A stretch of DNA of 11,329 nt, from contig DCUY01000120.1 of the NCBI GenBank assembly GCA_002327905.1, positions 383 to 11,711 of the forward strand. Direction: 5' to 3'. Under the pieces are notes generated by a model that worked only from the letters and a program-made list of their open reading frames with translations, searched no databases and had not been told where the DNA came from. Position numbers and translations under genes: made by a program. This document shows, piece by piece, positions 1 to 6,295 of the stretch. Each line of letters starts with the position of its first letter. The first letter of the stretch is position 1. The stretch is from Caldifarciminota bacterium UBA2202 (lineage in GTDB: Bacteria; Hydrothermota; 32-111).

Positions 1-69
1 AATGACGCGACTTTGTATGCTGGTAGGCTGGTGAAAAAGACGCCATGGCAAGAGAATAATTACATTTAG
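1..69 (+). CDS. Possible 3' end of a truncated, unidentified gene
   Basis: Frame 1 is open from the window edge for 22 codons and ends at TAG (67-69). The readable tail begins NDATLYAGRLVKKTPW. I do not recognise a family. It would converge on yraN, with 22 bp between the two stop codons. A 22-codon open stretch can arise by chance, and codon choice (CCA, CAA, GCT, GGT) is not clearly like the neighbouring genes, so this is only a candidate. Sequence left of the window would settle it. Confidence 0.25.
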   Translation, partial: NDATLYAGRLVKKTPWQENNYI

Positions 70-85
70 GGGCGCACCCTCCCTA
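67..85. other. Small GC-rich imperfect hairpin between convergent ends
   Basis: TAG GGG (67-72) can pair with CCC (77-79) and CTA (83-85) around a CGCA loop, with TCC (80-82) bulged, giving a 6 bp stem. It lies between the putative plus-strand stop and the yraN stop, so it could help end transcription from either side. It has no T-run on either strand and is therefore not a convincing intrinsic terminator. It could equally be a decayed remnant of a short palindromic repeat. Confidence 0.25.
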
Positions 86-91
86 CCGGAG

Positions 92-463
92 TCAGAATTC
101 CGATGATTCAATTATGTTTTCTATATAATCGATTTTAGGGGTATCCTTGTCGTATGATATCCCGATGAAATCAAATCTGTAATTCATGTCTGAAAATTCG
201 CGGTGAATGTTCAGGTAGCATTTGGCTGCAAATATCATTCTTTTAATTTTGAATGAAGTGACAGACTCCCGCGGATTCCCCTTTGTGAAGCTCTTTCTCA
301 GCTTCACCTCCACAAAAACAATAGTCTCTTCCTTCCTGCACACTATATCAATCTCTCCTCCTCTTCCTGCGCGGAAGTTCCTCTCCAAAACAAAAAAGCC
401 CCTCTTTTTCAGGAAAAGAGAGGCATCATTTTCGCCTTTATCGCCTATGGTCTTAGTGCTAAT
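92..463 (-). CDS. yraN: YraN/UPF0102 family endonuclease-like protein, apparent ATT start
   Basis: UPF0102 (YraN) proteins have a restriction-endonuclease-like (Holliday-junction-resolvase-like) fold; their cellular role is poorly defined. The signature is clear: an N-terminal helix with GDKGENDASLFLKKRGF, then ERNFR, GGEIDIV (metal-site E-x-D) and VFVEVKLR. Length is 123 aa from the ATT at 461-463, which fits the family at about 115-130 aa. No ATG, GTG or TTG occurs in frame between the upstream stop TAA (497-499) and a TTG at 386-388. The TTG start would remove the conserved N-terminal helix. A perfect GGAGG (469-473) sits 5 nt before the ATT, and the ATT shares one base with the rnhB TAG stop. 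Family assignment is firm; the ATT start is strong inference. It is the last gene of the rpsP-yraN operon. Confidence 0.88.
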   Translation of the reverse strand: MSTKTIGDKGENDASLFLKKRGFFVLERNFRAGRGGEIDIVCRKEETIVFVEVKLRKSFTKGNPRESVTSFKIKRMIFAAKCYLNIHREFSDMNYRFDFIGISYDKDTPKIDYIENIIESSEF

Positions 464-1091
464 ATGTTCCTCCGAAAATTCTGTTGAGAATCTCCTTTAT
501 CGGAGAGAATGTCTTGCGGTGGATTTCGCAAGGACCCTTCTTAAAAACTATTTCAACATGCTTTTTTGTGGCATATCCCTTGTTTGACTGAAAATCATAT
601 TCAGGATACTCCATTCCGTAAAACTCCATAATCCTGTCTCTGTGGACCTTTGCCACTATTGATGCGGCCGCTATTGAAATGGATTTTGCGTCTCCCTTGA
701 TGATATTCTCCTGCTTCAAAGGGAGATCTGGAATCGGGTATCCGTCAACCAGAACAATGTCTGGCATGACAGAGAGTTTCTTTATCGAGCGGAGCATGGA
801 TAGGTAGGTTGACTGGAGAATGTTTATTCTGTCAATTAGCATATTGTCAACATATCCGACTCCGACTGCAACCGCCTTCTCCATTATTTCATGGAACAGG
901 GCTTCTCTCTCCTCCGGAGTCAATTGCTTTGAGTCATTAATGCCCTTTATCTGAATGTCATCAGAAAAGATCACTGCGGCAGAGACAACAGGTCCTGCCA
1001 GAGGACCCCTTCCGGCTTCATCTACGCCGGCTATGTAGTAGCAGTGGTTTTTCCACCACTTTTCTTCATACTTTCTGAGGTTTTCAGTCAA
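459..1091 (-). CDS. rnhB: Ribonuclease HII
   Basis: RNase HII cuts the RNA strand of RNA/DNA hybrids and starts removal of single ribonucleotides misincorporated in DNA. The 210 aa protein has all family landmarks: GVDEAGRGPLAGPV near the N-terminus (D24, E25 and the GRG loop), LVDG with D116, GDAKS with D134, and SIVAKVHRDRIM. The four acidic residues fit the D-E-D-D metal centre. Start ATG (1089-1091) overlaps the end of rplS by 8 nt, indicating translational coupling. The TAG stop (459-461) overlaps the putative ATT start of yraN; a second in-frame TAA lies two codons further (453-455). Position between rplS and yraN is the common bacterial order. Confidence 0.97.
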   Translation of the reverse strand: MTENLRKYEEKWWKNHCYYIAGVDEAGRGPLAGPVVSAAVIFSDDIQIKGINDSKQLTPEEREALFHEIMEKAVAVGVGYVDNMLIDRINILQSTYLSMLRSIKKLSVMPDIVLVDGYPIPDLPLKQENIIKGDAKSISIAAASIVAKVHRDRIMEFYGMEYPEYDFQSNKGYATKKHVEIVFKKGPCEIHRKTFSPIKEILNRIFGGTY

Positions 1092-1437
1092 CTTTTACTG
1101 CCGCCTTTCCTGTTCTCTTTCTCATATAATTGAGCTTCGCTCTTCTGACAATTCCTTTCTTAATAACTTTGACATCCGATATTGAAGGGGAGAATAGAGG
1201 GAAGATTCTCTCTACGCCTATGCCCTGCGATATTTTTCTCACAGTAAAGGTCTTCTTTGTGCCTGCGCCTTTCTTGGATATCACTATGCCTCTGTATTTC
1301 TGAATTCTTGACTTTCCGCCCTCTTCTATTTTAACCGAGACATCCACAGTATCTCCCACATTGAATGCGTGGTCATCATGTTTCTTTGTATCCAATTCAA
1401 AGTCTTTCTGAATCTTGTCAATGTTTAACTTTGCCAT
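1084..1437 (-). CDS. rplS: 50S ribosomal protein L19 (bL19)
   Basis: bL19 lies at the 30S-50S interface of the large subunit. The 117 aa product shows the family core: FNVGDTVDVSVKI, EGGKSRIQKYRGIVI, a glycine/lysine turn, TFTVRKISQGIGVERIFPLFSP, and the basic tail VRRAKLNYMRKRTGKAA. Length is normal. ATG (1435-1437) follows a strong Shine-Dalgarno, GGAGG (1444-1448), with a 6 nt spacer, stronger than most genes in this operon, as expected for a protein made in high amounts. It overlaps the trmD 3' end by 20 nt and the rnhB start by 8 nt. Confidence 0.98.
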   Translation of the reverse strand: MAKLNIDKIQKDFELDTKKHDDHAFNVGDTVDVSVKIEEGGKSRIQKYRGIVISKKGAGTKKTFTVRKISQGIGVERIFPLFSPSISDVKVIKKGIVRRAKLNYMRKRTGKAAVKVD

Positions 1438-2167
1438 CTTTTTCCTCCAATGTTAATCTATATATAATTTCTTTTTGCCTCTTTGTCAAGTCCAAAGTGT
1501 CCAAAAGGTCTCTTCTTCTTTTGAATGTGAGTTTCAAAGACTCTTCTTCTTCGAATTCCTCTATCTTTTTGTGGTTGCCTGACAAAAGAATCTTCGGCAC
1601 CTTCATTTTATCAAATTCATACGGCCTCGTATAGCGCGGACAATCAAGGAATCCCTTTGAAAACGAGTCGCTTTCAGCTGAATCAATGTCTCCCAAAAAT
1701 CCGCTTACGAATCTTGAGACTGATTCCAAGAGTATTACTGCAGGGATTTCTCCTCCCTGAAGCACATAATCGCCTATTGAGACCTCCAAGTCGACATGTT
1801 TGTCAATGAATCTCTGGTCAATGCTTTTATACCTTCCAGCCACAATCACAATATGCTTTTGCCGGGACAGGTTGTCTTCAATGATTCTCTGATTCAGAGG
1901 AACTCCTGCGGGAGATGTGTAAACAACATATTTGTTCCTGTGTTTGATGCTCTTAATCGCATTTTTCAAAGGCTCTGCCATTAGAATCATGCCTTTTGAA
2001 GTGCCGTAAGGATAGTCATCGACTCGTCTGTGTTTTCCCACTCCGAAGTCTCTGAGATTTATCAGGTCAACTTCAATTATTTTTCTTTCAATCGCTCTTC
2101 TTATAAGGGCTGTTTCACAGAACGGCTGAATGAGTTCGCCAAACAACGTTATTATGCTAAATCGCAT
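1418..2167 (-). CDS. trmD: tRNA (guanine-N1)-methyltransferase TrmD, with unusual motif residues
   Basis: TrmD is a SPOUT (trefoil-knot) methyltransferase that makes m1G37 in tRNAs next to the anticodon and so prevents +1 frameshifting; it acts as a dimer with AdoMet. The 249 aa protein has the expected layout: N-terminal MRFSIITLF, VDDYPYG, TSPAGVPLNQ, the knot segment SIGDYVLQGGEIPAVILLES, SRF and ESDSF, LDCPRYTRP, then VPKILLSGNHKKI and the C-terminal tRNA-binding domain. The catalytic Arg (SRF) and Asp (ESDSF) are kept with the same 15-residue spacing as R154/D169 of the Haemophilus enzyme. Odd points: the normal GRYEGID loop reads GRYKSID (K114, S115), the usual PYGGG loop reads PYGTS, and the Trp-Arg usually after the SGxHxxI segment is absent. 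It overlaps rimM by 11 nt. Confidence 0.96.
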   Translation of the reverse strand: MRFSIITLFGELIQPFCETALIRRAIERKIIEVDLINLRDFGVGKHRRVDDYPYGTSKGMILMAEPLKNAIKSIKHRNKYVVYTSPAGVPLNQRIIEDNLSRQKHIVIVAGRYKSIDQRFIDKHVDLEVSIGDYVLQGGEIPAVILLESVSRFVSGFLGDIDSAESDSFSKGFLDCPRYTRPYEFDKMKVPKILLSGNHKKIEEFEEEESLKLTFKRRRDLLDTLDLTKRQKEIIYRLTLEEKDGKVKH

Positions 2168-2651
2168 AAAACTCTTTTTTATACTTCAAAACCAATCTCT
2201 TCTCCTGCAGATTGATCTCTTTGAAATAGTCCTTCTTGAAAAGAATTGAAGCGATTCCGCCTTCATTTTTCTCAACATCAAGAACATCTCCTGTATGAAA
2301 CTTCATCACTTCCTTGACTTTTCCTATCATATTATTGTCGCAGTCAAAGACTGCAGAACCCTCTATATCATGCACATAGTATTCATCCGGACCCAGATTG
2401 AGAAGATTCTTTTCTTCAACCTGTAAAAATTTTCCAGTCAGCTTCATAGCTGAAGTTCTGTCATCAATATCCTTGAATTTAATGACATAATTAGAACCCA
2501 TTGTGCCGAAATTTTCGATCTTAAATTCCGTTTCGTCTATGAAATACGGACAGTCAAGCATTTTTTTACACCTGTCGCTTTCATACAGGTGGATTTTTAA
2601 ATTGCCTTTCAACCCATGGGGCTTTAAGATCTTGCCTACTGTAAAGAGCAT
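2157..2651 (-). CDS. rimM: Ribosome maturation factor RimM
   Basis: RimM helps late 30S assembly, binding S19 and the 16S rRNA head. The 164 aa product has an N-terminal beta-barrel opening with GKILKPHGLKGNLKI (about residues 6-20) and a C-terminal PRC-barrel half starting at YYVHDIEG, with MIGKVKEVMKFHTGDVLDV. The ATG (2649-2651) shares one base with the khpA TAA stop in a TAATG junction, and the gene end overlaps trmD by 11 nt. Shine-Dalgarno is weak, so re-initiation by ribosomes finishing khpA is likely. Position between khpA and trmD supports the assignment. Confidence 0.95.
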   Translation of the reverse strand: MLFTVGKILKPHGLKGNLKIHLYESDRCKKMLDCPYFIDETEFKIENFGTMGSNYVIKFKDIDDRTSAMKLTGKFLQVEEKNLLNLGPDEYYVHDIEGSAVFDCDNNMIGKVKEVMKFHTGDVLDVEKNEGGIASILFKKDYFKEINLQEKRLVLKYKKEFYAI

Positions 2652-2881
2652 TAATCAATAATTTCCAGAACTGATTTCTTATTATTCTTGACTGAGGCGA
2701 CTGACAGGAGTGTGTTGATGGAATCAAGAGTCACTCCGTCTTTTCCTATTATCTTGCCTATGTCATTTTTGTTTATCTCTATCTCATACAGAGTTGTCTT
2801 CTTGCCTTCGCAGGAATGTATGTTCACATCCTGAGGAGTCTCTACTATGGATTTAACAATATACTCAAGCAATTGTTTCAT
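2651..2881 (-). CDS. khpA: KH-domain RNA-binding protein KhpA
   Basis: KhpA is a small single-KH-domain RNA-binding protein; in several Gram-positive bacteria it pairs with KhpB (Jag/EloR) and affects sRNA action and cell elongation. Here 76 aa form one KH domain. The hallmark GxxG loop is GKDG (residues 46-49) within IGKIIGKDGVTLDSI, followed by a helix and a final strand ending SVLEIID. The gene starts 17 nt inside the rpsP 3' end and ends at the rimM start codon. The order rpsP-khpA-rimM-trmD is widespread in bacteria. Confidence 0.95.
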   Translation of the reverse strand: MKQLLEYIVKSIVETPQDVNIHSCEGKKTTLYEIEINKNDIGKIIGKDGVTLDSINTLLSVASVKNNKKSVLEIID

Positions 2882-3143
2882 CTTTCTTCACTACTCTGCC
2901 TGTAAGCTTATTGTTTCTGTAGTCATTGAGAATGTTCGCCACTCTCGGTGTGGGTCTGGCGCCTTTTTTAACCCATGCGTCATACTTTGCAACATCAATA
3001 ATAGTGATGTTCAAGCCGCGGGGGTCATACGAACCGATTGCGTCCACGAATCTTCCGTCTCTCGGGAATCTTGTATCAGCTACAACTATTCTGTAGTTGG
3101 GGCTTTTGCTCTTTCCGATTCTCTTAAGATGTATATTAACCAT
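2865..3143 (-). CDS. rpsP: 30S ribosomal protein S16 (bS16)
   Basis: bS16 is a primary-binding 30S protein needed for small-subunit assembly. The 92 aa product has the family signature NIHLKRIGKSKSPNYRIVVAD, RFPRDGRFVDAIGSYDPR and WVKKGARPTPRVANIL. ATG (3141-3143) is preceded by GGAGG on the minus strand (3148-3152) with a 4 nt spacer. It is the first gene of the operon and sits just below its own promoter. The ffh gene often found upstream in other bacteria is absent; the polysaccharide operon takes that side. Confidence 0.98.
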   Translation of the reverse strand: MVNIHLKRIGKSKSPNYRIVVADTRFPRDGRFVDAIGSYDPRGLNITIIDVAKYDAWVKKGARPTPRVANILNDYRNNKLTGRVVKKDETIA

Positions 3144-3178
3144 TTTGCCTCCGTAAAGGTTTAAGTTTAGAATTTATA

Positions 3179-3206
3179 AGTATATAAAAATATTAAAAAA
3201 AGTCAA
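3179..3206 (-). promoter_or_regulatory. Sigma70-type promoter for the rpsP-yraN operon
   Basis: Read on the minus strand, a -35 box TTGACT (3206 to 3201) is followed by a 16 nt spacer rich in T and A and a -10 box TATACT (3184 to 3179). Both match the consensus at 5 of 6 positions. Transcription would start near 3173, giving a leader of about 30 nt with the GGAGG of rpsP. The A/T-rich sequence makes chance matches easier; box quality and placement support it. Confidence 0.6.
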
Positions 3207-3292
3207 TAGACGGGCTTTATCAGGAAGAAATCGCAAAAAAGCTTAATTCTCCGAAATTTCATATTTTTAGCAGATTTTTCCGCCACCTGATA

Positions 3293-3321
3293 TTGACTAT
3301 TATTTAAATATTTGGTAAAAT
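3293..3321 (+). promoter_or_regulatory. Extended -10 promoter abutting the wzm start codon
   Basis: TTGACT (3293-3298), a 17 nt spacer, and TAAAAT (3316-3321) form a near-consensus sigma70 promoter, 5 of 6 matches in each box. TGG directly before the -10 box (3313-3315) gives the extended -10 TGn motif. With standard spacing the first transcribed base is 3328, which is the A of the wzm ATG. No Shine-Dalgarno-like sequence is visible between the -10 box and the ATG. The -35 hexamer is identical to that of the opposing rpsP promoter. Confidence 0.62.
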
Positions 3322-3327
3322 ATATAA

Positions 3328-4092
3328 ATGGAGTTTTTTACTCGTCATATCAACCTGCTTACCGAACTGATTAAATCAGACCTGAAATCCAAATACAAAA
3401 ATACAATCCTTGGATTTCTCTGGATCCTCTTTGAACCTCTCTTTATGATGATCATTTTGTATATAGTCTTTAACAAATTCATCAGGTTTCAGATGGATAA
3501 TTATCCCATGTATATATTATCAGGAGTGATTCTTTGGCGGTTTTTCATTAATACCACGAGCCAGTCAATATTTATTTTTTATAGGAACAGGGAGATGATT
3601 CTGAAGGTGCGGATACCGCGTCTTCTTCTGCCATTCTCCATTGTACTTTCAAATCTGGTTATAACTTTTTTTGAGTATATTGTATATTTCATACTCTTCC
3701 TTCTCGCAGGAATGCATCTTTCATGGACAATGCTATTTTTCCTGCCGTATCTTCTTCTTTTTGCATTTTTCACAGCTGGAGTCTCTCTGCTTCTCGCATT
3801 GATATACCCGTTCTTTAAGGATGTAAAACCCGGATGGGAGATATTCTCTCAGGCTCTGTTCTTTCTATGCCCGATATTTTATCCCTTTGAGATAGTGCCG
3901 TATAAATTCATTCATGTATATCTTTTAAACCCTGTTGCAGTATTCATACTCGGAGTGCATGAAATGCTGTATGCGGGAGTGATAACAGACAGCACGATAA
4001 TTCTCAATTCCGTATTTTTTTCAGTGATAGTCTTCATTGTCTCGGTTCTGGTTTTCTTGATGAATGAGGAAAAAATGGTGAAATCAATATGA
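3328..4092 (+). CDS. wzm: Polysaccharide ABC transporter permease, Wzm/ABC-2 type
   Basis: This is the membrane half of an ABC exporter that moves a lipid-linked polysaccharide (O-antigen, capsule or similar) across the inner membrane. The 254 aa protein begins with a short amphipathic segment (RHINLLTELIKSDLKSKY) and GFLWILFEPL, typical of Wzm/KpsM/TagG proteins. About six hydrophobic segments follow, near residues 34-53, 61-82, 104-127, 136-160, 173-190 and 225-247. The family signature FFKDVKPGWEIFSQ then PIFYP lies around 162-186. The ATG at 3328 begins the conserved N-terminal region directly and has no Shine-Dalgarno, so a leaderless mRNA is likely. It overlaps wzt by ATGA (4089-4092). 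The exact exported polymer cannot be read from sequence. Confidence 0.92.
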   Translation: MEFFTRHINLLTELIKSDLKSKYKNTILGFLWILFEPLFMMIILYIVFNKFIRFQMDNYPMYILSGVILWRFFINTTSQSIFIFYRNREMILKVRIPRLLLPFSIVLSNLVITFFEYIVYFILFLLAGMHLSWTMLFFLPYLLLFAFFTAGVSLLLALIYPFFKDVKPGWEIFSQALFFLCPIFYPFEIVPYKFIHVYLLNPVAVFILGVHEMLYAGVITDSTIILNSVFFSVIVFIVSVLVFLMNEEKMVKSI

Positions 4093-5213
4093 ATCAAGTC
4101 GCCATTGTTAAAGATATTTATCTCTCGTACAATGTTCACACAGGATTCTTCTCCCGTCAGGTTGTAAATGCTGTAAACGGAATATCCTTCAACCTTTCAA
4201 AAAATGAAATGCTGAGCATCATAGGCCATAATGGAAGCGGGAAGACCACAACTCTTTCAATAGTTGCCGGCATACTTAAGCCGGACAAAGGGAATATTGT
4301 TGTAAAAGGAAGAGTCGTTCCTTTTTTGGGACTCGGCATAGGATTCAATCCCGAGCTTACTGCAAAGGAGAATGTCTTTCTCTATGGCGCTATAATGGGA
4401 TTTTCAAGAAAGCATACTCTGAGGATTTATGATTCTGTTGTTGAATTTTCGGAACTGAAAGATTATATGAATCTGAAAATAAAGGAGTTTTCAACAGGAA
4501 TGTATGTGCGTCTCGGCTTTTCAGTGGCAATATATACATCTCCCGACATACTCATCATTGACGAAGTTCTTGCAGTCGGCGATGTTCGCTTTCAGAGAAA
4601 ATGCCTTGAAACAATCAATAACATAAAAGTCAAAGGCACAGCGATAATGTTCGTCTCCCATGACATGGGCCTTGTTTCGCGCTTCTCTGACAGAGTGATT
4701 CTTCTCGACAGGGGGAAAATACTGAAAGAGGGAGACCCTGATGATGTCATACAGTCATACATGGATATGCAGGAGAATAGCCCTATGCTTCAGAAGAGCA
4801 GAAGGGGAAGCGGTGAAATCGAAATAGTCGGTATTGACATGAATAAGCCTGACAGGAGCTATCAGAATGATGAGGAAATATCTGTTTCAGTGCATTATAA
4901 GAGGAATTCAGAAGTTAAAGACGGAGTCTTCGGATTCGCAGTCACTGATGACAATGGAGTTGTGATAAGCGGACCGAATACGAAGGACTATGCCAATATG
5001 CTGATTGAATTTAAAAATGAAGGAACAATTGAATTCTCTTTCAAGAGCATCGCCCTGAATCCGGGAAAATATTTTATAACAGTGGCATTCTACGACAACA
5101 CGAACAGATTCCCTTATGACCATATAGACCACGTAGAATATTTTACATTGAACGGGCTTAAAAGAAAACACTTGGGAATAATGAAACTTCCGGTAAAATG
5201 GAAAGTCAAGTGA
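4089..5213 (+). CDS. wzt: Polysaccharide ABC transporter ATPase with C-terminal Wzt-like glycan-binding domain
   Basis: This cytoplasmic ATPase powers the Wzm-type channel. The nucleotide-binding domain spans about residues 1-225: Walker A GHNGSGKT (46-53), a signature loop EFSTGMYVRL (133-142) of the degenerate form seen in Wzt/KpsT/TagH, Walker B ILIIDE (154-159), D-loop region AVGD, and switch His in FVSHDM (H191). A C-terminal extension (about 236-374) is predicted beta-rich (EISVSVHYKRN, FGFAVTDDNGVVISG, PGKYFITVAFYDN) and fits the Wzt C-terminal domain, which in characterised O-antigen exporters binds a terminal modification of the finished chain. A full-length protein with this domain suggests export coupled to chain-end recognition; that is inference. 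The start is coupled to wzm through ATGA. Confidence 0.94.
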   Translation: MNQVAIVKDIYLSYNVHTGFFSRQVVNAVNGISFNLSKNEMLSIIGHNGSGKTTTLSIVAGILKPDKGNIVVKGRVVPFLGLGIGFNPELTAKENVFLYGAIMGFSRKHTLRIYDSVVEFSELKDYMNLKIKEFSTGMYVRLGFSVAIYTSPDILIIDEVLAVGDVRFQRKCLETINNIKVKGTAIMFVSHDMGLVSRFSDRVILLDRGKILKEGDPDDVIQSYMDMQENSPMLQKSRRGSGEIEIVGIDMNKPDRSYQNDEEISVSVHYKRNSEVKDGVFGFAVTDDNGVVISGPNTKDYANMLIEFKNEGTIEFSFKSIALNPGKYFITVAFYDNTNRFPYDHIDHVEYFTLNGLKRKHLGIMKLPVKWKVK

Positions 5214-6295
5214 AGATTGGTTTTGCAAGCACATACCCTCCGACAGTCTCGGGATTATCTTTATATGCGGAAGAATTGAGCGATTTTATCAACTCTTCAT
5301 ACGATGATATTTCAGTTGAAAAAATTTCTGCAAACGCAAATAGATTCTATAAGAATATAAATTCTGCAGATATCTCCTCCTATGACATTATGGTATATAA
5401 TATTGGGAATCATCCGATGAATCAGAGAACATTCGACTATGCATTAAAATATCCTTCCATAGCAGTTATGCATGAATTCGACATCTCCGCATTAAAAGAC
5501 AAGAGAAGATTCGCTTTATCCGATCCCCTCAGTTCCCTCATTGAGGCGGGAAATATTTTCATAGTTCATTCTGAGGATAACAGAGAGAGGCTTACTGCGC
5601 TAAAAGCAAAGGTCTTTAAAATCAATGAGTTTTATTTTAAAAATAAAAACAGAATTCCTGTCAAATCCGGCGATGCCATTGGAGTCTTCGGATATATTTC
5701 AAAGAGCAAAGGAGCAGGCGAAATCCTTGATTCATACACTGCCTATTTAAATGCAAAGGGTTCCTTGAATCTTTTTTTTGCAGGGAATACTGCTGATTTC
5801 GATTTGAAGAGCGAGCTCAGGAAGAGAGGGCTTGAGAAAAAAGTCGGATTTTTTGAGAATCCTTCCGATATGAGATTTGATTATCTTATGGAATCCTGCA
5901 GAGGCGCTGTCAATCTGAGAATAAAAGAGAGCGGAGAGACAAGCGCAAATATGCTTAAGCTCTTCTCAATGAAAAAATGCATAGCCATGAATGAACAGGG
6001 AGCAATATCAAAAGAATTCAAAGACTGTTATTTCAAAATAGATATAAACAGAATCATTCCTTCTCTAAAAGAGTATTTTGAAGCAATTGAGAAGAGAGAG
6101 AGTAAAATTGAAAAAATGTCTGCCGATGCGTATTCTGCTGTAAAGATTAATTATTCCATTGAACAGGCGGCATCAAAGTGGCGCGAGCTTTTCTTAAAAG
6201 CCGAGAAGATTAAGAAATATAATTTGAAAAGAAAAAAAAACGAAGCATGGGGGAAGATAAGATGTTTCAAAGAAATCATAGGGAGGCTGATATGA
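5198..6295 (+). CDS. GT4-like glycosyltransferase lacking the second Glu of EX7E
   Basis: The 365 aa protein has a GT-B (Rossmann-like) layout. The N-terminus KIGFASTYPPTVSGLSLYAEEL is the usual GT4 first strand and glycine-rich loop; the second half starts near GVFGYISKSKGAGEIL. Where GT4 enzymes carry EX7E, it reads NLRIKESGETSANMLKLFSMKK: first Glu is E247, the partner position is L255. The GETS form occurs in a known GT4 subset, so an active enzyme is still likely. Donor and acceptor sugars are unknown. Two starts are possible: ATG 5198 (16 nt overlap with wzt, no clear Shine-Dalgarno) and GTG 5210, which makes a GTGA overlap like the ATGA junctions of the operon, has GGA 7 nt upstream, and begins right at the first strand. 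The longer form is listed. Confidence 0.85.
   Translation: MESQVKIGFASTYPPTVSGLSLYAEELSDFINSSYDDISVEKISANANRFYKNINSADISSYDIMVYNIGNHPMNQRTFDYALKYPSIAVMHEFDISALKDKRRFALSDPLSSLIEAGNIFIVHSEDNRERLTALKAKVFKINEFYFKNKNRIPVKSGDAIGVFGYISKSKGAGEILDSYTAYLNAKGSLNLFFAGNTADFDLKSELRKRGLEKKVGFFENPSDMRFDYLMESCRGAVNLRIKESGETSANMLKLFSMKKCIAMNEQGAISKEFKDCYFKIDINRIIPSLKEYFEAIEKRESKIEKMSADAYSAVKINYSIEQAASKWRELFLKAEKIKKYNLKRKKNEAWGKIRCFKEIIGRLI

Noticed and set aside
67..85. Intrinsic terminator between the convergent gene ends
   Set aside because: The stem is short and bulged, and no T-run follows on either strand.
386..388. TTG 388 as the yraN start
   Set aside because: It would cut off the conserved N-terminal helix that is plainly encoded upstream in the same frame, and no Shine-Dalgarno is well placed for it.
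222..587. Plus-strand open frame opposite yraN and rnhB
   Set aside because: It lies antisense to two genes with clear conserved motifs, has no recognisable domain and no Shine-Dalgarno; it is a shadow frame.
2847..3164. Plus-strand open frame opposite rpsP
   Set aside because: It is fully antisense to a canonical S16 gene and has no family features.
6247..6291. Longer start (ATG 6247) for the RmlD-like gene
   Set aside because: The added 15 residues are unconserved and lie before the nucleotide-binding strand; ATG 6292 has GGGAGG and an ATGA overlap.
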